A stretch of 64,000 bases of DNA from Pseudomonas sp. UFMG81 (GCF_015354575.1 NZ_JACAFQ010000015.1:17832-81831), one strand, 5' to 3'. Counted from the first letter of the stretch, positions 19,946 through 39,315 are shown. Translations and numbers: made by a program. The notes: generated from the sequence alone by a model not told the origin.

Positions 19946-20449
19946 GTGCGTAAGTTGACCCAACTGGCCTTCGTGGCCGCGGCGCTGGTCGCCACCCCGG
20001 CTTTCGCCGAAATGAAGGTTGCCGTGCTGAACTATCAGATGGCCCTGCTCGAATCCGACGCCGCGAAGAAGTACGCTGTCGACGCCGAGAAGAAGTTCGG
20101 TCCGCAACTGACCAAGCTCAAGGGCCTGGAAAGCAGCGCCAAGGGCATCCAGGACCGCCTGATCAAGGGTGGCGACAAGATGCCTCAACCAGAGCGCGAG
20201 CGCCTGGAGCTTGAATTCAAGCAAAAAGCCCGTGACTTCCAGTTCCAGTCTAAGGAACTGAACGAAGCCAAGGCCGTTGCCGACCGTGACATGCTCAAGC
20301 AGCTCAAACCAAAACTGGATGGCGCTGTCGAGGAAGTGATCAAGAAGGGCGGCTTCGACCTGGTGCTCGAGCGTGGCGCGGTCATCGATGTCAAACCACA
20401 GTACGACATCACCCGCCAGGTCATCGAGCGCATGAACCAAGCCCGTTGA
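19946..20449 (+). CDS. skp: Periplasmic OmpH/Skp-family chaperone
   Basis: A 167-residue chaperone holding unfolded outer membrane proteins on the way to BamA. It has a clear Sec signal peptide ([20 protein letters not shown]) and a long lysine-rich amphipathic helical region (about residues 40-130) as in the Skp jellyfish tentacles. It starts with GTG after CCAGGAG. lpxD begins one base after its stop. Confidence 0.93.
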   Translation: MRKLTQLAFVAAALVATPAFAEMKVAVLNYQMALLESDAAKKYAVDAEKKFGPQLTKLKGLESSAKGIQDRLIKGGDKMPQPERERLELEFKQKARDFQFQSKELNEAKAVADRDMLKQLKPKLDGAVEEVIKKGGFDLVLERGAVIDVKPQYDITRQVIERMNQAR

Positions 20450-20450
20450 T

Positions 20451-21506
20451 ATGACCCTGACCATGACGCTCGGCCAGCTGGCCGAAGCCCTCGGGGCGCA
20501 ACTCAAAGGCCCCGAGGCGCTGCCGATCACCGGGCTGGCCACCTTGCAGGAGGCCGGGCCGGGGCAGCTGAGCTTCCTCGCCAACAAGCAGTACCGCAAG
20601 TTCCTGGACGCCAGTGGCGCCAGCGCGGTGCTGCTCAAGGCCGAGGACGCCGAAGGCTTTGCCGGCAACGCGCTGATCGTGGCCGACCCGTATATCGCCT
20701 ACGCACGCATTTCACACCTGTTCGACCCCAAACCAAAGGCTGTGGCGGGTATTCATCCCAGCGCCGTGGTACATGAGGACGCCCAGGTGGATGCCAGTGC
20801 CAGCATCGGCCCGTTCGCGGTGATCGAGCAGGGTGCGCGCATCGGTGCGAACGTGACGGTCGGCGCCCATTGCTTCATCGGCGCTCGTTGCGTCATTGGC
20901 GAAGGTGGCTGGCTGGCGCCGCGCGTCACGCTGTACCACGACGTGACCGTCGGCAAGCGCGTGGTTATCCAGTCCGGCGCGGTCATCGGTGGCGAAGGCT
21001 TCGGCTTCGCCAACGAAAAGGGCGTGTGGCAGAAGATCGCCCAGATTGGTGGCGTGACGCTCGGCGACGACGTGGAAATCGGCGTCAACACCGCCGTCGA
21101 CCGTGGCGCGCTGTCCGACACGCGTATCGGCAATGGCGTCAAACTCGACAACCAGATCCAGATCGCCCACAACGTGCAGGTCGGTGACCACACGGCGATG
21201 GCGGCCTGCGTCGGCATTTCCGGCAGCACCAAGATCGGCAAGCACTGCATGATCGCTGGTGGCGTCGGCATGGTCGGGCACATCGATGTGTGCGACAACG
21301 TATTCGTTTCCGGCATGACCATGGTCACTCGCTCGATCACCGAGCCGGGCGGCTATTCTTCCGGCACGGCCATGCAACCGCTGGCCGAATGGCGCAAGAG
21401 CGCCGCGCGTATCCGCCAGCTGGACGAGATGTCGAAACGTCTCGGGCAACTGGAGAAACGTGTCGATACCGTGACCTCAGGTGGCCAGCCGACATCAGAA
21501 GGCTGA
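20451..21506 (+). CDS. lpxD: UDP-3-O-(3-hydroxyacyl)glucosamine N-acyltransferase
   Basis: A 351-residue lipid A enzyme adding the N-linked 3-hydroxyacyl chain. An N-terminal uridine-binding domain ([21 protein letters not shown]) is followed by a hexapeptide-repeat beta-helix and the catalytic-His region [17 protein letters not shown]-terminal helix ends the protein. A second ATG at 20463 could also serve as start. Confidence 0.96.
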   Translation: MTLTMTLGQLAEALGAQLKGPEALPITGLATLQEAGPGQLSFLANKQYRKFLDASGASAVLLKAEDAEGFAGNALIVADPYIAYARISHLFDPKPKAVAGIHPSAVVHEDAQVDASASIGPFAVIEQGARIGANVTVGAHCFIGARCVIGEGGWLAPRVTLYHDVTVGKRVVIQSGAVIGGEGFGFANEKGVWQKIAQIGGVTLGDDVEIGVNTAVDRGALSDTRIGNGVKLDNQIQIAHNVQVGDHTAMAACVGISGSTKIGKHCMIAGGVGMVGHIDVCDNVFVSGMTMVTRSITEPGGYSSGTAMQPLAEWRKSAARIRQLDEMSKRLGQLEKRVDTVTSGGQPTSEG

Positions 21507-21620
21507 TACCATTTCCTGAGCCAGAGTGAACAGTCGCCAGCCGGCTCCTCTTTGGATCTGCAAAAGGAGCGTGTGGTCAGCACCTGCGCTCCCTATTCTT
21601 ATTACAGGCTTCCCCCCGAA

Positions 21621-22061
21621 ATGATGGACATCAACGAGATTCGCGAATACCTGCCTCACCGTTACCCGTTCCTGCTGGTGGACCGCGTTACGGACCTGGA
21701 TTTCGAGGCCCAGAGCATTCGTGCCTACAAGAATGTCAGCATCAACGAGCCGTTCTTCAACGGCCACTTCCCGGCGCATCCGATCATGCCCGGCGTGCTG
21801 ATCATCGAGGCAATGGCCCAGGCGGCCGGGATTCTCGGCTTCAAGATGCTCGACGCCAAGCCGGCGGACGGCACCCTCTACTACTTCGTCGGCTCCGACA
21901 AGCTGCGCTTCCGTCAGCCGGTGCTGCCAGGCGATCAGCTGGTCCTGGAAGCCAAGTTCCTCAGCCGCAAGAGCATGATCTGGAAGTTCGAATGCCGCGC
22001 CCTGGTTGACGGCAAGCCCGTCTGCTCGGCCGAGATCACCTGCGCGGAACGCTCCCTATGA
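21621..22061 (+). CDS. fabZ: 3-hydroxyacyl-[ACP] dehydratase
   Basis: A 146-residue hot-dog-fold dehydratase of fatty-acid elongation. The catalytic segment is [20 protein letters not shown], with the active-site His in the first half. The ATG at 21621 ([20 protein letters not shown]) gives the family length. The longer in-frame start at 21552 would add 23 residues without homology. It overlaps lpxA by four bases. Its place between lpxD and lpxA balances lipid A and fatty-acid synthesis. Confidence 0.96.
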   Translation: MMDINEIREYLPHRYPFLLVDRVTDLDFEAQSIRAYKNVSINEPFFNGHFPAHPIMPGVLIIEAMAQAAGILGFKMLDAKPADGTLYYFVGSDKLRFRQPVLPGDQLVLEAKFLSRKSMIWKFECRALVDGKPVCSAEITCAERSL

Positions 22062-22834
22062 ATTCGATTGACCCTCGGGCGATCATCGACCCTTCGGCCA
22101 AGCTGGCCGCAGGTGTCGAGGTCGGTCCCTGGTCGATCGTAGGCCCCGATGTGGAAATCGGGGAGGGCACCGTCATTGGTCCACACGTGGTGCTCAAGGG
22201 GCCGACCCGCATCGGCAAACACAACCGCATCTACCAGTTCAGCTCCATCGGTGAAGACACCCCTGACCTCAAGTACAAGGGTGAAGCGACGCGCCTGGTG
22301 ATTGGTGACCATAACGTGATCCGCGAGGGTGTCACCATTCACCGCGGCACCGTGCAGGATCGCTCGGAAACCACGCTGGGCGACCACAACCTGATCATGG
22401 CCTATGCCCACATCGGCCACGACAGCGTGATCGGCAACCACTGCATCCTGGTCAACAACACCGCGTTGGCCGGCCATGTGCATGTCGGCGACTACGCCAT
22501 TCTTTCCGGCTACACCCTGGTGCACCAGTACTGCCACATCGGCGCCCACGCCTTCTCAGGCATGGGCACGGCGATCGGCAAGGACGTACCGGCCTACGTT
22601 ACGGTGTTCGGCAGCCCCGCCGAAGCCCGCAGCATGAACTTCGAAGGCCTGCGCCGTCGTGGTTTCAGCGACGAGGTGCTGCATGCGCTGCGCCGCGCCT
22701 ACAAGATCGTCTATCGCCAGGGCCTGACCGTCGAAGAGGCGATCAAGGAGCTGGATGAGCTGGTAAGCCAGTTCCCCGAAGTCGACCTGTTCCGCCAGTC
22801 GATCATCGATTCCGCCCGCGGCATCACTCGCTGA
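22058..22834 (+). CDS. lpxA: UDP-N-acetylglucosamine O-acyltransferase
   Basis: A 258-residue enzyme transferring the 3-hydroxyacyl group to UDP-GlcNAc, the first lipid A step. It is almost entirely a hexapeptide-repeat beta-helix, and the catalytic His region reads [22 protein letters not shown]-terminal helical domain follows. ATGA overlap with fabZ suggests coupled translation, and lpxB begins two bases downstream. Confidence 0.97.
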   Translation: MNSIDPRAIIDPSAKLAAGVEVGPWSIVGPDVEIGEGTVIGPHVVLKGPTRIGKHNRIYQFSSIGEDTPDLKYKGEATRLVIGDHNVIREGVTIHRGTVQDRSETTLGDHNLIMAYAHIGHDSVIGNHCILVNNTALAGHVHVGDYAILSGYTLVHQYCHIGAHAFSGMGTAIGKDVPAYVTVFGSPAEARSMNFEGLRRRGFSDEVLHALRRAYKIVYRQGLTVEEAIKELDELVSQFPEVDLFRQSIIDSARGITR

Positions 22835-22835
22835 C

Positions 22836-23963
22836 ATGGCTCAGCTCTGTGTTGCACTGGTCGCGGGCGAGGCCAGCGGCGACATCCTCGGTTCCGGCCT
22901 GATGCGCGCCATCAAGGCGCGCCATCCCGATGTGCGCTTCATCGGTGTGGGCGGGCCGTTGATGGAAGCCGAAGGCATGACCTCCTACTTCCCCATGGAG
23001 CGCCTGGCGGTCATGGGCCTGGTGGAAGTGCTGGGGCGCCTGCGCGAGCTGCTCAAGCGGCGCAAGCTGTTGATCGAGACACTGATCGGCGAAAAGCCTG
23101 ACGTGTTCATCGGCATCGACGCGCCCGATTTCACCCTCAACATCGAACTCAAGCTGCGTCAGGCCGGAATCAAGACCGTGCATTACGTCAGCCCGTCGGT
23201 CTGGGCCTGGCGGCAGAAGCGGGTGCTCAAGATCCGCGAAGGCTGCGACCTGATGCTGACCCTGCTGCCTTTCGAGGCGCGCTTCTATGAAGAGCAGGGC
23301 GTGCCGGTGCGTTTCGTTGGGCACCCGCTGGCGGACACCATTCCCCTCGAGGCCGACCGCGCAGCGGCGCGTGCCGAGCTGGGGCTGGCTGACGGGCCGG
23401 TGGTCGCGCTGATGCCTGGCAGCCGTGGCGGCGAAGTGGGGCGCCTGGGGGCGTTGTTTCTCGACGCCGCCCAGCGCCTGCGTGAGCTGGTGCCTGGGGT
23501 GCGCTTCGTGCTGCCCTGCGCCAACGCCGCGCGTCGCGCCCAGGTCGAGCAGATGCTCGCCGGGCGCGAGCTGCCGCTGACCCTGCTCGACGGCCAGTCG
23601 CACCAGGCCCTGGCGGCCTGCGATGCGGTGCTGATCGCCTCCGGTACCGCCACCCTCGAGGCGATGCTGTACAAGCGCCCGATGGTGGTGGCCTACCGCC
23701 TCGCGCCGCTGACGTACTGGATCCTCAAGCGCATGGTCAAGAGCCCCTACGTGTCATTGCCCAACCTGCTGGCCCAGCGCCTGCTGGTGCCCGAGCTGTT
23801 GCAGGACGCCGCCACCAGCGAGGCCCTGGCCCAGACCGTGGCGCCGCTGGTACAGGACGGTTCGCAACAGACCGACAGCTTTGACCAGATCCACCGAACC
23901 CTGCGCCGCGATGCCTCCAACCAGGCGGCTGACGCGGTGCTGGCCCTGTTGAAGGACCGCTGA
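22836..23963 (+). CDS. lpxB: Lipid-A-disaccharide synthase
   Basis: A 375-residue GT-B (GT19) glycosyltransferase joining UDP-diacylglucosamine and lipid X. Typical segments are [18 protein letters not shown] at the N-terminus, [15 protein letters not shown] and the donor-site region [23 protein letters not shown]. It lies in the lpxD-fabZ-lpxA-lpxB-rnhB-dnaE run with minimal spacing. Confidence 0.97.
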   Translation: MAQLCVALVAGEASGDILGSGLMRAIKARHPDVRFIGVGGPLMEAEGMTSYFPMERLAVMGLVEVLGRLRELLKRRKLLIETLIGEKPDVFIGIDAPDFTLNIELKLRQAGIKTVHYVSPSVWAWRQKRVLKIREGCDLMLTLLPFEARFYEEQGVPVRFVGHPLADTIPLEADRAAARAELGLADGPVVALMPGSRGGEVGRLGALFLDAAQRLRELVPGVRFVLPCANAARRAQVEQMLAGRELPLTLLDGQSHQALAACDAVLIASGTATLEAMLYKRPMVVAYRLAPLTYWILKRMVKSPYVSLPNLLAQRLLVPELLQDAATSEALAQTVAPLVQDGSQQTDSFDQIHRTLRRDASNQAADAVLALLKDR

Positions 23964-23964
23964 C

Positions 23965-24588
23965 ATGCAGATGGGACTGGATTTCAACCTGGTCGAGGAC
24001 CTGGTGGCCGGGGTCGATGAAGTGGGCCGTGGCCCGCTGTGCGGCGCGGTGGTCACCGCCGCGGTGATTCTCGACCCGAACCGCCCGATCCTTGGCCTGA
24101 ACGACTCGAAGAAACTCACCGAAGCCAAACGCGAAGCGCTGTTCGACGAGATCTGTGAGAAGGCGCTGAGCTTCTGCATCGCCCGTGCCGAGGTGGAAGA
24201 GATCGACCGCCTGAACATTCTTCAGGCCACCATGCTGGCCATGCAGCGTGCCGTGGAAGGGTTGCACGTCACGCCGAAACTGGCGCTGATCGACGGCAAC
24301 CGCTGCCCCAAGCTCGCGGTGCCGGCGGCACCAGTGGTCAAGGGTGATTCCCAGGTGCCGGCCATCGCCGCCGCGTCGATCCTGGCCAAGGTTACTCGCG
24401 ATCGCGAAATGAGCGCCTTCGAGCTGATCTACCCGGGGTATGGAATTGGCGGGCACAAGGGGTACCCAACCCCAGTGCACCTGGAAGCCTTGGCGCGGCT
24501 GGGGCCGACGCCGATCCATCGACGCTCGTTCGCGCCGGTGAGGGCGGCTTGGGAGGCCCGTGAGGGGTTCTCCAGCTCGTTGATCTGA
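23965..24588 (+). CDS. rnhB: Ribonuclease HII
   Basis: A 207-residue RNase H type 2 that removes ribonucleotides from DNA. The acidic active-site motif is [15 protein letters not shown], with KKLTEAKRE and [19 protein letters not shown] following. It starts one base after lpxB and is followed by a REP pair and then dnaE. Confidence 0.96.
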   Translation: MQMGLDFNLVEDLVAGVDEVGRGPLCGAVVTAAVILDPNRPILGLNDSKKLTEAKREALFDEICEKALSFCIARAEVEEIDRLNILQATMLAMQRAVEGLHVTPKLALIDGNRCPKLAVPAAPVVKGDSQVPAIAAASILAKVTRDREMSAFELIYPGYGIGGHKGYPTPVHLEALARLGPTPIHRRSFAPVRAAWEAREGFSSSLI

Positions 24589-24601
24589 TCGTATTGATGC
24601 C

Positions 24602-24666
24602 CATCGCGGGGCAAGCCCGCTCCCACGCTCGCTGGTAAAGCGTGGGAGCGGGCTTGCCCCGCGATG
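24602..24666. repeat. Paired REP element (perfect 28-bp inverted repeat)
   Basis: Arms at 24602-24629 and 24639-24666 are perfect reverse complements and contain the core GGGGCAAGCCCGCTCCCA. The spacer is 9 bases. This is the head-to-head REP pair typical of P. putida genomes. It lies right after rnhB and could stop transcription or stabilise the rnhB mRNA 3' end. Confidence 0.85.
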
Positions 24667-24693
24667 CGCTCAAACACCCTCCGCCATTTACGC

Positions 24694-24699
24694 TACAAT
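24694..24699 (+). promoter_or_regulatory. Candidate -10 box of a dnaE promoter
   Basis: TACAAT lies 38 bases before the dnaE ATG and immediately after the REP pair. No convincing -35 is seen at 16-18 bases upstream, so the call is weak. Confidence 0.3.
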
Positions 24700-24736
24700 C
24701 CCGCCCTTGTCGTTCAGCACTGCTACAGGATCCTCC

Positions 24737-28261
<3,525 letters not shown>

Positions 28262-28366
28262 AACGACGTATTTTAATCTCGACCTTCATGCGCCTGATCC
28301 CTTAAGGTAGGGCGCCACACGGATCAACCGGCCGGCCGCCTGGCCGTAGACCCAAGACGGAAGCCT

Positions 28367-29314
28367 ATGAACCCGAATTTCCTCGATTTCGAACAGCCGA
28401 TTGCCGACCTGCAAGCCAAGATCGAAGAGCTGCGCCTGGTGGGCAACGACAACTCGCTGAACATCAGCGATGAAATTGCCCGTCTGCAGGACAAGAGCAG
28501 CACCCTGACCGAGAGCATCTTCGGCAACCTGACCAGCTGGCAGATCGCCCGCATGGCGCGTCACCCACGCCGCCCGTACACCCTCGACTACATCGACCAC
28601 ATCTTCACCGAGTTCGAAGAGCTGCACGGCGACCGTCACTTCGCCGACGACGCCGCGATCGTCGGTGGCACCGCACGTCTGAACGACAAGCCGGTGATGG
28701 TCATCGGCCACCAGAAAGGCCGCGAAGTGCGCGAGAAAGTACGCCGCAACTTCGGCATGCCGCGACCTGAAGGCTACCGCAAGGCTTGCCGCCTGATGGA
28801 AATGGCCGAGCGCTTCAAGATGCCGATCCTGACCTTCATCGATACCCCAGGTGCCTACCCTGGCATCGACGCCGAGGAGCGCAACCAGAGCGAAGCCATC
28901 GCCTGGAACCTGCGCGTCATGGCGCGCCTGAAGACCCCGATCATCGCCACCGTAATTGGTGAGGGTGGTTCCGGCGGCGCACTGGCCATCGGTGTGTGCG
29001 ACCAGCTGAACATGCTGCAGTACTCCACCTACTCGGTGATCTCGCCCGAAGGCTGCGCCTCGATCCTGTGGAAGACCGCCGACAAGGCCGCCGACGCCGC
29101 CGAGGCCATGGGCATCACCGCCGAGCGCCTGAAGAGCCTGAACATCGTCGACAAGGTCATCCAGGAGCCGCTGGGCGGCGCCCACCGTGACCCGGCCAAG
29201 ATGTCCGCGAGCATCCGCGCCGACCTGATCGAACAGCTGGACATGCTCGGCAAGCTCGACAACGACGCGCTGCTCAAGCGCCGTTACGATCGCCTGATGA
29301 GCTACGGTCTCTGA
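28367..29314 (+). CDS. accA: Acetyl-CoA carboxylase carboxyltransferase subunit alpha
   Basis: A 315-residue subunit that with AccD transfers the carboxyl group from biotin to acetyl-CoA, the first committed fatty-acid step. Recognisable are the start [20 protein letters not shown], the crotonase-fold motifs [20 protein letters not shown] and [17 protein letters not shown]. It is followed by a REP pair. Confidence 0.97.
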   Translation: MNPNFLDFEQPIADLQAKIEELRLVGNDNSLNISDEIARLQDKSSTLTESIFGNLTSWQIARMARHPRRPYTLDYIDHIFTEFEELHGDRHFADDAAIVGGTARLNDKPVMVIGHQKGREVREKVRRNFGMPRPEGYRKACRLMEMAERFKMPILTFIDTPGAYPGIDAEERNQSEAIAWNLRVMARLKTPIIATVIGEGGSGGALAIGVCDQLNMLQYSTYSVISPEGCASILWKTADKAADAAEAMGITAERLKSLNIVDKVIQEPLGGAHRDPAKMSASIRADLIEQLDMLGKLDNDALLKRRYDRLMSYGL

Positions 29315-29331
29315 TCGGTACGGGGCCGCTC

Positions 29332-29429
29332 TGCGCCCCTTCGCGGGCAAGCCCGCTCCCACAGGTACAGCGCTGCTATTGAGGGTTGCGCCGTCAATGT
29401 GGGAGCGGGCTTGCCCGCGAAGGGGCGCA
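29332..29429. repeat. Paired REP element (perfect 32-bp inverted repeat)
   Basis: Arms 29332-29363 and 29398-29429 are exact reverse complements carrying CGCGGGCAAGCCCGCTCCCA, with a 34-base spacer. It fills the gap between accA and tilS and ends 37 bases before the tilS start. Confidence 0.85.
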
Positions 29430-29466
29430 TAGCGCACCCGGCAACCCCGAGCCCTGTGAGGCCCTG

Positions 29467-30750
29467 ATGCTCAACCTCACCCCCTGGCTTTCAGCCCCCG
29501 CCTGGTACATCGCCTTCTCCGGCGGCCTCGACTCCACCGTCCTCCTGCACCTGCTGGCCGACTACGCCCGCAACTACCCCGCGCCGCCGCTGCGTGCCGT
29601 CCATGTGCATCATGGTCTGCAAGTTGCCGCCGATGCATGGCCAGCCCACTGCAAGACCGTCTGTGATGCCCTGGGCATCGAACTCGACGTTATTCATGTT
29701 CAGGCAGCCCCGGGTGCCAGTCTTGAGCAGACTGCCCGCAATGCCCGTTACACCGCGTTCGAAAAGCTGCTTGCCCCAGGCGCGGTAATGTTCACCGGCC
29801 AGCACCGCGACGACCAGGCCGAGACCCTGCTGTTTCGTCTGCTGCGCGGCGCCGGCCTGCGTGGGCTGACGGCGATGCCCGTTGCCAGGGCGCTGGGGCA
29901 GGGCAGCCTGGTGCGGCCGCTGCTGAAACTGTCGCGCCAGCAATTGCACACCTACGCCATCAGCCATGGGCTGGTGTGGGTCGAGGATCCGTCCAACGCC
30001 GACACCGCTTTCGCCCGCAACTTCCTGCGTGGCAAAGTCTTCCCACTGCTGCATGAGCGCTGGCCACAGGCCGAAGGCAACCTGGCGCGCAGCGCCGAAC
30101 ACCTGGGCGAGGCACTGGGGCTGCTGGATGAACTGGCTGCCGATGACCTTGAAGCGGCCTGCGGCAATGCGCCGCTGCCTTGGCTCGGGCTGGACTCCCT
30201 CGACCTTGCGGCCCTCGCCATGCTGTCGCCGGCGCGCCAGCGCAACGCCTTGCAGTACTGGCTCAGCCAGCGCTCCCGGTTGCCCGACAGCCGTCATTGG
30301 GCGGGCTGGCACGACCTGCGTGACGCGGCGCCCGATGCCTGCCCAGTGTGGCGCCTGACCGATGGCGAACTGCATCGCAGCCACGGACGCCTCTGGTGGT
30401 TGAGCGGGGCATGGCTAGGCAAGGTGCCTGCCGGGCTGGCGTGGCCCGACCCTGGCCAGGCGTTTTCCCTGCCTGGCAATGGCCGTGTCTGGCTGACAGG
30501 CGGCCAGGGCGGCGCTGACTTGCGCATTACCTATCGCCGTGGCGGTGAAGTTATCCAGGTGCCCGGCCGTGGCCGACGCGATCTCAAACGCCTGCTCAAC
30601 GAAGCACAGGTCCCGCACTTCGTGCGCCCGCGCCTGCCGCTGCTGTGGCGCGGCGATCAGCTGGTCGCGGTGGCCAATCTGCATGGGCTCGGGCAGGCGG
30701 ATTGCCAGCTGCACTGGCAGCCACCAACCTGCGTGCAAGGTTTGAGCTGA
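29467..30750 (+). CDS. tilS: tRNA(Ile)-lysidine synthase
   Basis: A 427-residue PP-loop ATPase that converts C34 of tRNA-Ile(CAU) to lysidine, switching its identity. The PP-loop is AFSGGLDSTVLL (residues 16-27). FTGQHRDDQAETLLFRLLRGAGLRGL follows, and a TilS C-terminal domain ends with RRDLKRLLNEAQVPHFVRPRL. The start at 29467 is chosen because earlier in-frame starts lie inside the REP pair. Confidence 0.95.
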   Translation: MLNLTPWLSAPAWYIAFSGGLDSTVLLHLLADYARNYPAPPLRAVHVHHGLQVAADAWPAHCKTVCDALGIELDVIHVQAAPGASLEQTARNARYTAFEKLLAPGAVMFTGQHRDDQAETLLFRLLRGAGLRGLTAMPVARALGQGSLVRPLLKLSRQQLHTYAISHGLVWVEDPSNADTAFARNFLRGKVFPLLHERWPQAEGNLARSAEHLGEALGLLDELAADDLEAACGNAPLPWLGLDSLDLAALAMLSPARQRNALQYWLSQRSRLPDSRHWAGWHDLRDAAPDACPVWRLTDGELHRSHGRLWWLSGAWLGKVPAGLAWPDPGQAFSLPGNGRVWLTGGQGGADLRITYRRGGEVIQVPGRGRRDLKRLLNEAQVPHFVRPRLPLLWRGDQLVAVANLHGLGQADCQLHWQPPTCVQGLS

Positions 30751-33497
<2,747 letters not shown>

Positions 33498-33532
33498 AGC
33501 TCATTTCTCGGGTAAAGTACCGCCCGTTCCAA

Positions 33533-33554
33533 CCCCTGACCTATCGGTCAGGGG
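33533..33554 (+). terminator. Hairpin between kdsA and eno
   Basis: CCCCTGACC and GGTCAGGGG pair perfectly over TATC. The following bases are CTCCCTTCG rather than a T run, so it is a weak terminator, an mRNA stabiliser or a leader element of eno. Confidence 0.4.
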
Positions 33555-33594
33555 CTCCCTTCGCCAGGCCTGCCCGTGCCATGTCGCCTGGTGA

Positions 33595-34941
<1,347 letters not shown>

Positions 34942-34975
34942 GCAAGAGATGGTAAAAAGGCAGCAGCCGGGGCAG

Positions 34976-35052
34976 CCTGAACGTTCGTACTGAACTTTCA
35001 GGCGTCTCCCACGGGTTTCTGTCGACGAAGCCTGGCCTCGGCCAGGCTTCGT
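34976..35052 (+). terminator. Two hairpins downstream of eno
   Basis: GCCTGAA (34976) pairs with TTCAGGC (to 35003). Further on, a 13-base stem beginning ACGAAGCCTGGCC (35025-35037) pairs perfectly with 35040-35052. Neither has a strong T run, yet the second is very stable and is the likely transcript end or processing point before ftsB. Confidence 0.45.
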
Positions 35053-35097
35053 GCTATCGGAAGCTCGCTGCGGCGGCCTTAATACCTGGAAATCTTC

Positions 35098-35379
35098 ATG
35101 CGCAGTCCCTATTGGTTGTTCCTCGTCCTGCTCCTGCTGCTCGGCGGCCTGCAATATCGCCTTTGGGTCGGTAATGGCAGCCTGGCGCAAGTGACCGAGC
35201 TCAAGCAGCAGATTGACGAACAGCACGCCGAGAACGAACGGCTGCTGGAGCGCAATCGCGTGCTCGATGCTGAGGTACTGGAGTTGAAGAAAGGTATGGA
35301 GACCGTGGAAGAACGGGCTCGTCATGAACTGGGGATGGTCAAGGAAGGCGAAACCCTCTACCAGCTGCCGCAAAAATGA
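35098..35379 (+). CDS. ftsB: Cell division protein FtsB
   Basis: A 93-residue bitopic divisome protein bridging FtsL and FtsQ. One N-terminal membrane span (WLFLVLLLLLGGLQYRLW) is followed by a periplasmic coiled coil (LKQQIDEQHAENERLLERN) and the C-terminal ERARHELGMVKEGE motif. It overlaps the ispD start (ATGA), the standard ftsB-ispD-ispF neighbourhood, though here ispF is displaced by about 3 kb. Confidence 0.94.
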   Translation: MRSPYWLFLVLLLLLGGLQYRLWVGNGSLAQVTELKQQIDEQHAENERLLERNRVLDAEVLELKKGMETVEERARHELGMVKEGETLYQLPQK

Positions 35380-36083
35380 CTCATGTATTGCCGGCCTTCT
35401 GGGCCGTGATTCCTGCTGCGGGCGTTGGTGCCCGCATGGCTGCCGACCGCCCCAAGCAGTACCTGCAACTGGGCGGGCAGACCATCCTCGAGCATAGCCT
35501 CGACTGTTTTCTTGGCCACCCCGCGCTCAAGGGCGTGGTGGTCAGCATTGCCGATGATGACCCGTACTGGCCCGGCCTGCGTTGCGCCAGCGATGGGCGC
35601 ATCCAGCGTGCGGCCGGTGGCCGCGAGCGGGCCGATTCGGTGCTCAATGCGTTGTTGCTGCTGCACGCCCAAGGGGCGAGCGATGACGACTGGGTGTTGG
35701 TGCACGATGCGGCGCGGCCGAACCTGGCGCGTAGCGATCTGGACAAGTTGCTGTCAACCCTGGCTGACGACCCGGTCGGTGGCTTGCTGGCCGTCCCTGC
35801 TCGGGACACGCTCAAGCGTGCCGACGGCGAGGGGAGGGTAGCGGCGACGGTCGATCGCAGCACCGTCTGGCAGGCCTACACCCCGCAGATGTTCCGCCTT
35901 GGGATGCTGCACGGGGCGCTGGCCGAGTGCCTGGTGTCCGATGTGGCGGTTACCGACGAGTCGTCTGCGGTCGAATGGGCCGGGTATGCCCCGCGCCTGG
36001 TTGAAGGGCGCAGCGACAATATCAAGGTGACTCGGCCGGAAGATTTGGAGTGGTTGCGCCAGCGTTGGGCCGCTCGACGCTGA
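35376..36083 (+). CDS. ispD: 2-C-methyl-D-erythritol 4-phosphate cytidylyltransferase
   Basis: A 235-residue MEP-pathway nucleotidyltransferase making CDP-methylerythritol. Family motifs: FWAVIPAAGVGARMAADRPKQYL at the N-terminus and VLVHDAARPNLARSDLD in the middle. The C-terminal NIKVTRPEDLEWL is the usual end. It is coupled to ftsB. The partner ispF lies beyond a LysR/adhC/fghA insertion. Confidence 0.96.
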   Translation: MTHVLPAFWAVIPAAGVGARMAADRPKQYLQLGGQTILEHSLDCFLGHPALKGVVVSIADDDPYWPGLRCASDGRIQRAAGGRERADSVLNALLLLHAQGASDDDWVLVHDAARPNLARSDLDKLLSTLADDPVGGLLAVPARDTLKRADGEGRVAATVDRSTVWQAYTPQMFRLGMLHGALAECLVSDVAVTDESSAVEWAGYAPRLVEGRSDNIKVTRPEDLEWLRQRWAARR

Positions 36084-36106
36084 AGCTTCAGTGCAGCAAT
36101 GGCCCT

Positions 36107-36188
36107 TTCGCGGGCAAGCCCGATCCCACAGGATCTCCACTTGTTTTGAAATCTGTGGGGTCCCTGTGGGAGCGGGCTTGCCCGCGAA
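36107..36188. repeat. Paired REP element
   Basis: Arms 36107-36131 and 36164-36188 share the CGCGGGCAAGCCCG core and pair over 25 bases with one mismatch. They lie between the convergent ispD and LysR genes and could act as a bidirectional transcript end. Confidence 0.8.
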
Positions 36189-36215
36189 GAGGCCGGTAAA
36201 CCCAGCACACGTCAT

Positions 36216-37112
36216 TCAGCCCTGCCGATATTCCGGCAACTGCGCCAACCCTTCCTTGAGGTAGTCCACCAACCGCCGCACCTTCGGCGACAGATGCCGC
36301 TGCTGCGGATACAGCGCCCACACCGCCGTATTGGGCGGCTGGTGCCCTTCGAGCAGCGACACCAGCGCCCCGTTGTGCAGATGCTCCAGCACGTAATAGT
36401 CCGGCAGCTGGCACAACCCCATCCCCTGCAACGCCGCATCCAGAACCGCCTGCCCGCTGTTGCAGCGCCAGTTACCTTGCACCCGCTGGCTGAACTCCCG
36501 CCCATCCTGCTGCAGCGCCCACAAGTCGGAGCTACCGATCAGGCAGTTATGCCGCGCCAGCTCCGACAGGCTATGGGGCCGTCCATAGCGCTCCAGGTAG
36601 GCGGGCGATGCGCACAGGTACATGCGCCGCGGCGCCAGGCGCGTGGCCACCAGCCGCGAATCTTGCAGGCGCCCCAGGCGGATGGCCAGGTCCATGCCCT
36701 CATGCAACAGGTCCAGGGTGCGGTTGCTCAACTCAACGTCGACCCGCAGTTGCGGGTACAGGCCCATGAACCGCGTCACCAACGGCACGATGAAACGTTC
36801 GCCATAAGCCACGGCACAGGTCATGCGCAGCAAACCCTTCGGTTCACTGGCCAGGTCGCCCATGGCGCGCAGGGCCTCTTCACGGCCGTCTTGCAGGCGC
36901 TGGCAATGTTGCAGGAAGGTCTGGCCCGCCTCGCTCAGCGTGACCCGCCGCGTGCTGCGATAGAGCAGGCGGGTCTGCAAGCGCTCTTCGAGGCGGGCGA
37001 TCTGGCGGCTGATATGCGACGAGGACACCCCCAGGCGCTCTGCAGCCGCCGTGAACTGGCCTGACTCGGCAACGGCGACGAATTCGTCGATGCCTTCCCA
37101 GCGACTGCTCAT
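36216..37112 (-). CDS. LysR-family transcriptional regulator
   Basis: A 298-residue LTTR: N-terminal winged HTH (EFVAVAESGQFTAAAERLGVSSSHISRQIARLEERL) followed by a substrate-binding domain. It is divergent from the adhC-fghA pair with a 109-base gap holding a T-N11-A palindrome, so it probably regulates that pair in response to formaldehyde or a related signal. The inducer is not known from sequence. Confidence 0.92.
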   Translation of the reverse strand: MSSRWEGIDEFVAVAESGQFTAAAERLGVSSSHISRQIARLEERLQTRLLYRSTRRVTLSEAGQTFLQHCQRLQDGREEALRAMGDLASEPKGLLRMTCAVAYGERFIVPLVTRFMGLYPQLRVDVELSNRTLDLLHEGMDLAIRLGRLQDSRLVATRLAPRRMYLCASPAYLERYGRPHSLSELARHNCLIGSSDLWALQQDGREFSQRVQGNWRCNSGQAVLDAALQGMGLCQLPDYYVLEHLHNGALVSLLEGHQPPNTAVWALYPQQRHLSPKVRRLVDYLKEGLAQLPEYRQG

Positions 37113-37156
37113 TGATTATCCCTGCATGGCAATAATGTTTTGTGATCTGCTGGATT

Positions 37157-38334
<1,178 letters not shown>

Positions 38335-38343
38335 GGCCTTGCC

Positions 38344-39192
38344 ATGACGCTGGAAAACATCTCCTGCCAGAAAAGCTTCGGCGGCTGGCACAAGCGCTAC
38401 CGGCACACCTCCAAGGTGCTTGGCTGCGACATGGTGTTCGCCGTGTACTTGCCACCCCAGGCCGAGCAAGGCGAAAAGCTGCCGGTGCTGTACTGGCTCA
38501 GCGGCCTGACCTGCACCGACGAGAACTTCATGCAGAAGGCCGGCGCCCAGCGTCTGGCCGCGGAACTCGGGCTGATCATCGTCGCCCCCGACACCAGCCC
38601 GCGCGGTGAAGGGGTGCCGGGTGACCCGGATGGCGCGTGGGATTTTGGCCTGGGTGCCGGCTTCTACCTCAACGCCACCCAGCAGCCCTGGGCCCAGCAC
38701 TACCGCATGCACGACTACGTGGTGGACGAGCTGCCGGCGTTGATCGAGGCGCACTTCCCGGCCTCCGACCAGCGCAGCATCAGCGGTCACTCCATGGGCG
38801 GGCATGGCGCGCTGGTGTGCGCGCTGCGCAATCCGGGGCGTTACCGTTCGGTGTCGGCGTTCTCCCCCATCAGCAACCCGATGGATTGCCCGTGGGGTGA
38901 GAAGGCGTTCTCTCGATATCTCGGTGAAGACCGGGCGCGCTGGCGCGAGTGGGATGCCAGTGTGTTGCTGGCCGAGGCTAGCGAATGTCCGCCGTTGCTG
39001 GTGGACCAGGGCGATCGTGACGACTTCCTGGAAAAGCAGCTCAAGCCGCAGGCGCTGGAGCAGGCCGCGCGCAAGGGCGGCCACCGGCTGACCCTGCGCT
39101 TGCAGCCGGGCTATGACCACAGCTACTACTTCATCGCCAGCTTCATCGATGAGCACCTGCGCCATCATGCGGTGGCATTGGGGAGGGTGTAG
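38344..39192 (+). CDS. fghA: S-formylglutathione hydrolase
   Basis: A 282-residue esterase D-type alpha/beta hydrolase releasing formate and glutathione from S-formylglutathione. The nucleophile Ser150 lies in [11 protein letters not shown], with the acid near DQGDRDDF and His in PGYDHSYYF. It forms with adhC a complete glutathione-dependent formaldehyde detoxification unit. Confidence 0.96.
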   Translation: MTLENISCQKSFGGWHKRYRHTSKVLGCDMVFAVYLPPQAEQGEKLPVLYWLSGLTCTDENFMQKAGAQRLAAELGLIIVAPDTSPRGEGVPGDPDGAWDFGLGAGFYLNATQQPWAQHYRMHDYVVDELPALIEAHFPASDQRSISGHSMGGHGALVCALRNPGRYRSVSAFSPISNPMDCPWGEKAFSRYLGEDRARWREWDASVLLAEASECPPLLVDQGDRDDFLEKQLKPQALEQAARKGGHRLTLRLQPGYDHSYYFIASFIDEHLRHHAVALGRV

Positions 39193-39215
39193 GCCGTAGT
39201 CGCGAGGTCGGCCTG

Positions 39216-39273
39216 ATCGCCGGCAAGCCGGCTCCCACAATGCGGTCCTTGTGGGAGCCGGCTTGCCGGCGAT
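39216..39273. repeat. Paired REP element, CCGGCAAGCCGG type
   Basis: Perfect 25-base arms (39216-39240 and 39249-39273) with an 8-base spacer. The core is CCGGCAAGCCGGCTCCCAC, a different REP flavour from the CGGGCAAGCCCG pairs at 24.6, 29.4 and 36.1 kb. Confidence 0.85.
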
Positions 39274-39315
39274 GGGCTGCGAAGCAGCCCCAACACCTCA
39301 AAAGCAGGTAGAATC